This document shows, in pieces, positions 1 through 4,283 of a DNA stretch of 5,139 nt. Made by a program: the position numbers and the translations under genes. Each line of letters begins with the position of its first letter. Position 1 is the stretch's first letter. The notes below the pieces were generated by a model. That model did no database searches. It was given only the letters and a program-made list of their open reading frames with translations, and was not told the DNA's origin. The DNA is from DASPLX01 sp035627375 (lineage in GTDB: Bacteria; Pseudomonadota; Gammaproteobacteria; Burkholderiales; Burkholderiaceae_D), in contig DASPLX010000008.1 of the NCBI GenBank assembly GCA_035627375.1, positions 1 to 5,139 on the forward strand, written 5' to 3'.

Positions 1-1
1 G

Positions 2-385
2 ATCGAGATGAACGCGACGCCGCTGATCGACGTGATGCTGGTGTTGCTGATCATGCTGATCATCACGATTCCGATCCAGAACCATGCGGTGAACTTGAAC
101 ATGCCGGTGGGGAACCCGCCGCCGCTGACCAGGCAGCCGGAGGTGATCACGATCGACGTCGACTTCGACGGCACGGTGTTCTGGAACGGCGCGACGGTGG
201 ATGACGCGACGCTGCAAGGCAAGCTGCAGAACGTGGCGGCGGTGGCGGCGGCGGAGCAGCCGGAAGTGCATCTCAAGCCGAACAAGCTGGCCGAGTACAA
301 GGTGGTGGCGCATGTGATGGCCTCCGCCCAGCGGCTGGGCGTGACCAAGATCGGCTTGGTCGGCAACGAGCAGTTCATCCAGTAG
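2..385 (+). CDS. exbD: ExbD/TolR-family biopolymer transport protein, 5' end outside window
   Basis: This is an inner-membrane subunit of the TonB-ExbB-ExbD (or TolQR-like) proton-driven energy-coupling complex, which powers outer-membrane transport. The reading frame is already open at the window edge. It reads I-E before the first Met at 8, and the family signature N-A-T-P-L-I-D-V-M-L-V-L-L follows immediately. In known ExbD/TolR proteins this segment is preceded by a short cytoplasmic stretch, so the Met at 8 is internal and the true start lies upstream. The Asp of P-L-I-D-V (codon at 35-37) matches the conserved transmembrane Asp needed for proton movement. One transmembrane helix (about residues 9-25) is followed by a periplasmic domain of about 100 residues ending G-N-E-Q-F-I-Q. 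The sole TAG stop is followed by an intrinsic terminator, so this is the last gene of its operon. exbB, and perhaps a second exbD, would be expected upstream. ExbD versus TolR cannot be settled fully from this fragment, but no tol-pal genes follow. Confidence 0.93.
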   Translation: MEMNATPLIDVMLVLLIMLIITIPIQNHAVNLNMPVGNPPPLTRQPEVITIDVDFDGTVFWNGATVDDATLQGKLQNVAAVAAAEQPEVHLKPNKLAEYKVVAHVMASAQRLGVTKIGLVGNEQFIQ

Positions 386-406
386 CCGCGGCACGGCGGA
401 AACGAC

Positions 407-433
407 AAGGGCAGCCTGGCGCTGCCCTTTTTT
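407..433 (+). terminator. Intrinsic (Rho-independent) terminator of the exbD operon
   Basis: A perfect 7-bp stem GGGCAGC (409-415) / GCTGCCC (421-427) closes a 5-nt loop CTGGC (416-420). An uninterrupted run of six T (428-433) follows. The stem can be extended by A-A/T-T pairs (407-408 with 428-429). It lies 21 nt after the exbD stop, as expected for an operon end. Confidence 0.93.
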
Positions 434-434
434 A

Positions 435-443
435 TGCTCTAAT
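435..443 (+). promoter_or_regulatory. Extended -10 promoter for the acetyltransferase gene
   Basis: TGC-TCTAAT matches the extended -10 form TGnTATAAT with one mismatch. The best -35 candidate, CTGGCG at 416-421 with a 16-bp spacer, matches TTGACA at only three positions. A weak -35 is typical where the TG extension is present. Transcription would start near 450, giving a leader of about 36 nt before the ATG at 486. The element begins two bases after the terminator T-run, so one operon ends and the next starts with almost no gap. The same element recurs at 1601-1609. Confidence 0.55.
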
Positions 444-485
444 CGATCGCAGAGGTGATTCCGAATCCAGGCTCCAGGAGCATGC

Positions 486-1007
486 ATGCAAATCGACAAT
501 CTGCAGATACGGCGCGCCGAACCGAACGACAGCGCGGCTCTTCATGAAATATTCAGCGGCCCCAAGGCATATTCCGGAACGCTGCAGCTGCCGTATCCGT
601 CCGCCGAGCAATGGCGTCAGCGGCTCGCCAATCCCGACGACGGCACCTATCGCCTGGTGGCGGTCGTGGACGGACGGGTCGTGGGATTGGCCGGCATCCA
701 TACCATTCCCCACCATCCCCGCCGACGGCACGCCGCCGGAATCGGCATGACGGTGCATGACGACTGGCAAGGCCAGGGCATCGGCACGGCATTGATGCGC
801 GCGACGGTGGACATGGCGGACAAATGGCTGAACCTGGTCCGGCTGGAACTCGAGGTCTATACGGACAACGAAGCGGCGATCCGCCTATATGAACGCTTCG
901 GATTCGTGCACGAGGGCACCTTGCGCCGGCATGCCTTTCGCGACGGGCAATATGTCGATTCGCACGTCATGGCGCGTTTGCGGCCGGACGGAAGTCGCGC
1001 TTCCTAA
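486..1007 (+). CDS. aaaT: GNAT-family N-acetyltransferase, YhhY/AaaT-like (L-amino acid N-acetyltransferase)
   Basis: A cytoplasmic acetyl-CoA-dependent N-acetyltransferase of 173 residues with a complete GNAT fold. The CoA pyrophosphate-binding motif A is Q95-G-Q-G98-I-G100 followed by T-A-L-M. Motif B is N128-E-A-A-I-R-L-Y-E-R-F-G-F140, and the tail carries the G-x-Y-V-D-x-x-x-M-A-R pattern. From memory, the whole protein lines up with E. coli YhhY (about 162 residues), sharing the T-L-Q-x-P-x-P-S segment, the P-R-R-x-H segment, W-L near 115 and the Y-V-D tail. YhhY/AaaT has been reported to acetylate amino acids such as Phe and Met, so a role in amino-acid or analogue acetylation is inferred, not shown. 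The ATG at 486 is set by AGGAG (476-480) five bases upstream; the ATG at 482 is out of frame. The gene looks monocistronic, and the sequence after its stop at 1007 shows no obvious terminator. Confidence 0.9.
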   Translation: MQIDNLQIRRAEPNDSAALHEIFSGPKAYSGTLQLPYPSAEQWRQRLANPDDGTYRLVAVVDGRVVGLAGIHTIPHHPRRRHAAGIGMTVHDDWQGQGIGTALMRATVDMADKWLNLVRLELEVYTDNEAAIRLYERFGFVHEGTLRRHAFRDGQYVDSHVMARLRPDGSRAS

Positions 1008-1032
1008 GGCAGATGCAGCGCGTATGGACGAA

Positions 1033-1059
1033 CGTACAACTCGCGACAAATTCGTACAA
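1033..1059 (+). repeat. Short direct repeat CGTACAA x2 in the gap after the acetyltransferase gene
   Basis: CGTACAA occurs at 1033-1039 and 1053-1059, exactly 20 bp apart (about two helical turns). GACAA lies between them at 1045-1049, and an AC-rich stretch (1056-1069) follows. The spacing would suit two half-sites bound on one face of the helix, and the repeats lie 52-78 bp upstream of the candidate -10 at 1111. No regulator is identified, and a chance repeat of 7 nt is quite possible. Otherwise the 160-bp gap (1008-1167) shows no gene and no terminator. Confidence 0.25.
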
Positions 1060-1110
1060 AACAACAAACTTCTCTCCCTGTGCTTTCCGTAACGCGCGCC
1101 GTAAAGAATC

Positions 1111-1116
1111 TATATT
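1111..1116 (+). promoter_or_regulatory. Possible -10 element of the 93-residue orphan gene
   Basis: TATATT matches TATAAT at five of six positions and sits in a locally AT-rich stretch (1101-1131) that stands out from the GC-rich surroundings. The best -35 is poor: GTAACG at 1089-1094 with a 16-bp spacer matches at three positions. A start near 1123 would give a leader of about 45 nt before the ATG at 1168. Confidence 0.35.
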
Positions 1117-1167
1117 TCCCAACGGAAATTGACTACTCGCGGCAACGAAATCGCAAGGAGAACGCGG

Positions 1168-1449
1168 ATGAACCAGGAAGTGTTGAACCGGGCATTGGAA
1201 TGGGCCGACCAACTCATCAAAAGAAACAACGGGGTCATGCCCGACTGGCCGTCCTATGTGAATTCGCTGCGCCAATACCTGCATGCGCCGCCCTCCGCGG
1301 CGTTCAAGGTTCCGCATGAATACGAATACGTTTATCTGCGCGGCAAGGGCCTGACCGACAGCGAGATCCGGGTCCGCATGAACATCGGCGCCGACGTCGC
1401 GGCCGAGCCGCCGAAGAAGCGACGCCGCTTTCTTCGCCGTTTCTTCTAA
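1168..1449 (+). CDS. Hypothetical small protein with a strongly basic C-terminus (93 aa)
   Basis: I do not recognise a family. The ATG at 1168 is chosen because AAGGAG (1155-1160) lies 7 bases upstream. A TTG at 1129 in the same frame would add 13 residues but has no ribosome site. The protein is soluble-looking, with no signal peptide and no hydrophobic helix. An amphipathic N-terminal helix (residues 2-20) is followed by a Trp/Tyr/Pro-containing stretch (26-42), an aromatic-acidic patch E51-Y-E-Y-V-Y56, and L-T-D-S-E-I-R-V-R, which resembles a short helix-turn element. The C-terminus is P-P-K-K-R-R-R-F-L-R-R-F-F, an Arg/Lys/Phe-rich tail that could bind nucleic acid or acidic phospholipid (inference only). 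Good Shine-Dalgarno spacing and ordinary composition favour a real gene. It lies alone between gaps of 160 and 235 bp, so context gives no function. Confidence 0.72.
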   Translation: MNQEVLNRALEWADQLIKRNNGVMPDWPSYVNSLRQYLHAPPSAAFKVPHEYEYVYLRGKGLTDSEIRVRMNIGADVAAEPPKKRRRFLRRFF

Positions 1450-1480
1450 CCGGATGAAAGGATCGGATCCAAGCTTTCTT

Positions 1481-1495
1481 CCTGGCCGCGCCAGG
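1481..1495 (+). other. Hairpin after the 93-residue gene, possible weak terminator
   Basis: CCTGGC (1481-1486) and GCCAGG (1490-1495) form a 6-bp stem with a 3-base CGC loop, 31 bases after the stop at 1449. No T-run follows (the next bases are TGATTGCC), so it is not a standard intrinsic terminator on the + strand. It is preceded by a small palindromic patch at 1460-1470 (GGATC-G-GATCC). Nothing else gene-like is seen in 1450-1684 apart from the repeat and promoter listed separately. Confidence 0.3.
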
Positions 1496-1568
1496 TGATT
1501 GCCAGTCGAAGAAAACGAAGCGTTCCCGAGGTCCCACTCATCCTTGGAACTGCCGTCTCGGCGGAAAT

Positions 1569-1612
1569 ACGAGCAGTTCATCCAGCAGCAGTGCTCTTTA
1601 TGGTCTAATCGA
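1569..1612 (+). repeat. Copy B of the exbD-tail/promoter direct repeat, lacking the terminator
   Basis: Bases 1569-1585 repeat exactly the 17 nt at 366-382 that encode the end of ExbD. Bases 1597-1612 (TTTATGGTCTAATCGA) repeat 431-446 with a single C/G difference. Only 11 bases separate the two blocks here, against 48 in copy A: 37 fewer bases, and the stop and terminator hairpin are absent. Similarity may reach a few bases further left (TCGGC at 1558-1562 and 360-364), but the rest of exbD is not recognisable upstream. The frame coding E-Q-F-I-Q runs on here without a stop. Two matching blocks in the same order make chance unlikely. Confidence 0.7.
1601..1609 (+). promoter_or_regulatory. Extended -10 promoter of the 133-aa/AraC/VOC gene cluster
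   Basis: TGG-TCTAAT is an extended -10 (TGnTATAAT with one mismatch), nearly identical with its flanks to the element at 435-443. No good -35 is visible at 16-18 bp (1580-1587 reads ATCCAGCA). Transcription would start near 1616, giving a leader of about 70 nt before the ATG at 1685. Confidence 0.5.
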
Positions 1613-1684
1613 CAGCGGATGTCATCGCGACTTCGGTTGCCGCCAATTTCGGCGCATACGACGGCACTTCATCTTGGGGGAGAC

Positions 1685-2086
1685 ATGAGCCTGGTCGATT
1701 TTTTGAGCGGACTGGTATTCAAGCTGCTGGGTCTAAATGCGGAACGGAAGAAAGAGGTCGCGGCATACATGGAAGGCATCGCGGAAACGTTAGGCGAATT
1801 CGCTCCCCGGCTCCGGGAAGGCGCGCCATTTGAAGAACTCTCCCGCTATGTCGCGAAAACCGAGGGCCTGGCCAAGCATTTTGCGGATGCGACCCGGGAT
1901 GTTCTTCCTGAGGCGGAGCGAAGCGAACTGAATCGAAAGCTGGAAGAAGCTTTCAATGCCAAGACGCTGCTGTCGACGAACACGGAAGTGGAGCGGCAAG
2001 AGCTGCTTGTCTTTATCAGTAAAACGGCGGGAACGTTTGAGGCGGCGGCCGATACGCTTCGCGCTTCGGCGAACAAATTCGGATGA
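1685..2086 (+). CDS. Hypothetical helical protein (133 aa), first gene of the AraC/VOC cluster
   Basis: No family recognised. The ATG at 1685 is chosen because it follows a purine-rich GGGGGAG (1676-1682) and the promoter at 1601-1609. The open frame runs back to 1499, but that extension would cover the promoter and repeat and does not look like protein. The product is predicted nearly all-helical. A short hydrophobic amphipathic N-terminus (M-S-L-V-D-F-L-S-G-L-V-F-K-L-L-G-L, 1-17) could touch the membrane but is too short for a clear transmembrane helix. Charged helices rich in Glu, Lys and Ala follow (20-45, 48-72, 76-92, 101-130), with no Cys and no Trp. No enzymatic motif is visible. The stop at 2086 is 23 bp before the AraC gene with no terminator between, so co-transcription is likely. 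It may be the regulator's cargo or a small structural or stress protein; this is undecidable from sequence alone. Confidence 0.7.
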   Translation: MSLVDFLSGLVFKLLGLNAERKKEVAAYMEGIAETLGEFAPRLREGAPFEELSRYVAKTEGLAKHFADATRDVLPEAERSELNRKLEEAFNAKTLLSTNTEVERQELLVFISKTAGTFEAAADTLRASANKFG

Positions 2087-2109
2087 TGCGGTAAGCAACC
2101 GGACAGCGC

Positions 2110-2940
2110 ATGCTCACCCTGTCCTTGCCATCGGCGCCGCTGCGCGATTTCGTCAGCCATTACTGGCTGAGCCTGGACAATCCCGACCCGCGCTGCGCCA
2201 TATCGCCCGACGGAGCGATCGACCTCGTGGTCGAGCTCAACGGCGCTTCTGTCTCGAGCCGGGTGTACGGCACGGCAACGGCGCACAGCGACATTCCCTT
2301 GGGGCGCGGCAGCCACTATCTCGGGATTCGCTTCCGGCCGGGACAAAGCCGGCATTTCCTCGATGCCGCGCCATATGAATTGACCGACGCTTGCGTGGAT
2401 GCACCGGGCTTGCTCTCGTTCGGGCTGGAAGACGTGCCGGAAGGCATCGGCCGGAGCGACGTCTTCGCACGGCTCGACAAGATCCTGCAACGCCATGTCG
2501 CCGCGAAGCGGCCGGCGCGCGCGGACATCGACGATGTCATTTCCCTGATCGTCGCCGGACGCGGCATGCTACGGATCGAAGACGCCGCGGCGGCATTCGG
2601 CAGAAGCCGGCGCCAGCTCGAGCGCGTCTTTCTCGAGACGGTCGGAGTCTCCCCGAAGTTCTTTTCGCGGATCACGCGCTTCCGCCGCGCCTGCGCACTC
2701 ATTGCGCGCCCGCCCGCCGCGCTGGCCGCGTTGGCCGACATCGCCCTGGAGGCAGGCTACGCGGACCAGAGCCATATGAATCACGAATTCCTCGACTTCG
2801 CGAACACGACGCCGGCTTCGTTCATGCGCCATCGCGTCGCATTTCTACAAGAACCTTCCTTCGCCGTCCCGGACAATATGGATTTCCCCCATTCTTGCGA
2901 GGAGACATCCCATGAAGATCTGGTCCGGCGTCATCACTGA
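2110..2940 (+). CDS. AraC-family transcriptional regulator
   Basis: A DNA-binding regulator of 276 residues. The C-terminal AraC/XylS domain (about 145-242) carries two helix-turn-helix units: the first at about 154-174 (L-R-I-E-D-A-A-A-A-F-G-R-S-R-R-Q-L), the second at about 206-230 (A-D-I-A-L-E-A-G-Y-A-D-Q-S-H-M-N-H-E-F). The second has the A-x-x-x-G-Y-x-D-Q-S-H family pattern and is followed by T-P-A-S-F. The N-terminal 110 residues lack the usual cupin look and instead show L-R-D-F-V-x-x-Y-W and P-D-G-A-I-D-L-V. That matches the sensor domain of a distinct AraC subgroup (DUF6597-like, from memory). The effector is unknown. An in-frame TAA at 2092-2094 makes ATG 2110 the only plausible start; its ribosome site is weak (GGACA, 2101-2105), so translation may depend on the gene 23 bp upstream. 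About 34 residues follow the family domain, and that tail runs into the next gene. Confidence 0.92.
   Translation: MLTLSLPSAPLRDFVSHYWLSLDNPDPRCAISPDGAIDLVVELNGASVSSRVYGTATAHSDIPLGRGSHYLGIRFRPGQSRHFLDAAPYELTDACVDAPGLLSFGLEDVPEGIGRSDVFARLDKILQRHVAAKRPARADIDDVISLIVAGRGMLRIEDAAAAFGRSRRQLERVFLETVGVSPKFFSRITRFRRACALIARPPAALAALADIALEAGYADQSHMNHEFLDFANTTPASFMRHRVAFLQEPSFAVPDNMDFPHSCEETSHEDLVRRHH
2900..2904 (+). promoter_or_regulatory. Ribosome binding site of the VOC gene, inside the AraC gene
   Basis: AGGAG lies 7 bases before the ATG at 2912. It fixes the start of the VOC gene although both lie within the regulator's coding sequence. Independent initiation or coupling to translation of the regulator are both possible. 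Confidence 0.8.
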
Positions 2941-3286
2941 AAAAGTCCGCGAGTCGAAGGACTTCTATGTCCGCCTGTTCGGTTGCGAAGTGATCTATGA
3001 AGGCGACGACGGCTGGTTCGTCCTGCTCCAACTCGGCGACAGCGAATTGGGTTTCATGAAGCCCGGCCAGGAGTCCCAGGCGAAAATCTTTCACCGCCCC
3101 TATCAGGGCCAGGGCATGTGGCTCGTCGTCGAGGTCGAGGATGCCGCGGCCGAGTATCGGCGGCTGCAGGCCCTCGACGCGCCGATCGAACTGGCGCTGC
3201 GTGACGAGCCATGGGGCGACCGCCATTTCGTCGTGCGCGATCCGAACGGCATCGGCGTCGATGTCGTTCAACGCCTGCCGGCGTGA
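2912..3286 (+). CDS. VOC-family (glyoxalase/bleomycin-resistance fold) protein
   Basis: A single vicinal-oxygen-chelate domain protein of 124 residues, a usual length for these small cytoplasmic proteins, which work as dimers. Family features are the opening strand plus E-S-K-D-F-Y-V-R-L-F-G-C-E-V (14-27), a mid strand D-S-E-L-G-F-M (43-49), the second-half strand M-W-L-V-V-E-V-E-D (69-77), and the closing W-G-D-R-H-F-V-V-R-D-P-N-G-I-G-V-D-V-V (101-119). The first strand (residues 3-9) has no His or Gln at the usual metal-ligand place, and the last strand offers Asp117 where glyoxalase I has Glu. A classical metal-dependent glyoxalase I reaction is therefore doubtful, and ligand binding, drug sequestration or an unknown lyase activity is possible. 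The start is set by AGGAG at 2900-2904. The gene overlaps the regulator by 29 bp, so the two are probably co-expressed. No terminator is visible in the 19 bp before the convergent esterase gene. Confidence 0.9.
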   Translation: MKIWSGVITEKVRESKDFYVRLFGCEVIYEGDDGWFVLLQLGDSELGFMKPGQESQAKIFHRPYQGQGMWLVVEVEDAAAEYRRLQALDAPIELALRDEPWGDRHFVVRDPNGIGVDVVQRLPA

Positions 3287-3305
3287 TCGTACGACTCGCG
3301 TTATC

Positions 3306-4283
3306 TCAGAGCGGCCTCAGCAAGAACCGCAACGGAATATCCAGGCGCTCGCGCCAGGCCGCTTCGTTGTGATCGGTCCCCGGGAAGAAGCGCGTCGTCC
3401 AATCCGCATCGCGCCGATAACTCTTCGCCGCGACGATCTTGTCGACCTGTTCCTGGTAAGGCGCGTAGAACGCATCGACGTTCTTGGTGCCGTAGTCGAA
3501 ATACAAACGGTGCTTGCCCGCCGCCGGCAAGTGCGTGCGCAGCCAATCGATATACGACGCCGCGATCTTCGCCACGCGCGGATCGCCGGGCGGCTTGCCG
3601 AGCAAGGCATGGTTGGAGGTGAGCGGCCAATGCGTCGACAGGCAGCCGGCGCCGCCGAACACGTCCGGATACGAAGCCAGCGCATAGAGCGAGATCAGGC
3701 CGCCCATGCTCGAACCCATCACGACCGTATCGTCGCGGCCCGGCCTGGTGCGATAGGTCTTGTCGATGAACGGTTTCAATTCCTCGACGATGAAGCGCAG
3801 GTACTGGTCCGATAGCGTGTCGGCGCGGCCGGTGCCAAGTAAAACATCGCGCAATTCGGGCGCCAGCGCCTCCACGGCCGCGGCCGGCCCGTATTCGCGC
3901 GCGCGGTCCGGCGTGTTCCAGATGCCGACCACGATCGTCGGGCGCACCTTGCCGGCGCGCTGCAAGGCGATCAAGTGCTTGTCGACCGCCCACGGCTGGT
4001 TCGCCATCGATGTCGCGGGATCGAACAGGTTCTGGCCGTCGTGCATGTAGAGCACCGCATGGCGTCCGTCGGACGTGTCGTAGCCGGGCGGCAGCCACAC
4101 CACGACCTTGCGCGCCGCCACGTGCTTCGACGGGAATGCGTCGAAGACGACGAAACGCCCTTCGGAATCGGCCTTCGCGCGCCCGGCGCCGGCCCAGGCG
4201 GGCGGCACCGCGGCCGCGAAAGGCGTGACAGCTGCCATGGCAGCCAGGCGCAGCAGCGTCGCGCGTCGCATCAGTTCAGTCAT
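3306..4283 (-). CDS. Exported alpha/beta-hydrolase, putative esterase (esterase D/Fes-like family)
   Basis: A serine hydrolase of 325 residues in the putative-esterase superfamily that includes esterase D and enterochelin-esterase-like enzymes. The nucleophile elbow is G190-S-S-M-G-G195, making Ser192 the likely catalytic Ser. His305 in G-T-D-H-N-E is the likely catalytic His, and the acid is probably Asp263 or Asp270. The family segment Y-M-H-D-G-Q-N-L-F-D (79-88) follows the V-W-L-P-P-G-Y strand. The N-terminus M-R-R-A-T-L-L-R-L-A-A-M-A-A plus a hydrophobic stretch ending A-W-A (29-31) looks like a signal peptide cleaved near 31/32. The twin Arg could mark Tat export, but the rest of the Tat motif is weak. 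The product is probably periplasmic or secreted. The natural substrate is unknown; carboxylic esters, siderophore esters or acylated sugars are all possible. The start overlaps the end of the MATE gene by 8 bp, so it is probably translated from the same mRNA. Confidence 0.9.
   Translation of the reverse strand: MTELMRRATLLRLAAMAAVTPFAAAVPPAWAGAGRAKADSEGRFVVFDAFPSKHVAARKVVVWLPPGYDTSDGRHAVLYMHDGQNLFDPATSMANQPWAVDKHLIALQRAGKVRPTIVVGIWNTPDRAREYGPAAAVEALAPELRDVLLGTGRADTLSDQYLRFIVEELKPFIDKTYRTRPGRDDTVVMGSSMGGLISLYALASYPDVFGGAGCLSTHWPLTSNHALLGKPPGDPRVAKIAASYIDWLRTHLPAAGKHRLYFDYGTKNVDAFYAPYQEQVDKIVAAKSYRRDADWTTRFFPGTDHNEAAWRERLDIPLRFLLRPL

Larger units (their letters stand above)
366..446 (+). repeat. 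Copy A of the exbD-tail/promoter direct repeat
   Basis: The block starts with a 17-nt stretch at 366-382 (ACGAGCAGTTCATCCAG, the last exbD codons). It then holds 48 nt carrying the stop codon and terminator, and ends with 431-446 (TTTATGCTCTAATCGA). The 17-mer recurs exactly at 1569-1585. The 16-mer recurs with one mismatch at 1597-1612, in the same order and orientation. This copy contains the intact exbD stop and hairpin, so it is presumably the original. Confidence 0.7.

Noticed and set aside
8..10. ATG at 8 as the true start of exbD
   Set aside because: In ExbD/TolR proteins the N-x-T-P-L-x-D segment is preceded by an N-terminal cytoplasmic stretch. The frame is open to the window edge and no ribosome site can be seen.
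1465..1476. Adjacent BamHI and HindIII sites (GGATCCAAGCTT), as in a cloning polylinker
   Set aside because: No vector sequence is visible on either side and the flanks read as ordinary chromosomal DNA; two six-base sites side by side can occur by chance.
967..1581. Long minus-strand open frame (204 codons) opposite the 93-aa gene
   Set aside because: It spans the promoter-like gap and the repeat, has no ribosome site and no recognisable domain. The plus-strand gene opposite has a strong Shine-Dalgarno site.
1499..1684. N-terminal extension of the 133-aa protein from an upstream GTG
   Set aside because: The 62 extra codons cover the repeat and the extended -10 element, lack a ribosome site and show no protein-like pattern.
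1846..2496. Long minus-strand open frame (216 codons) across the 133-aa and AraC genes
   Set aside because: It is antisense to a clear AraC gene. Its composition mirrors the GC-rich codon pattern of the sense strand, and no family features are present.
3287..3305. Bidirectional terminator between the convergent VOC and esterase genes
   Set aside because: The 19-bp gap contains only the short palindrome CGTACG and no stem with a T-run, so transcripts probably overlap or end elsewhere.
3141..3815. Plus-strand open frame (224 codons) opposite the esterase
   Set aside because: It is antisense to a well-supported hydrolase with a catalytic motif. The Arg-rich translation is typical of a shadow frame in GC-rich DNA.
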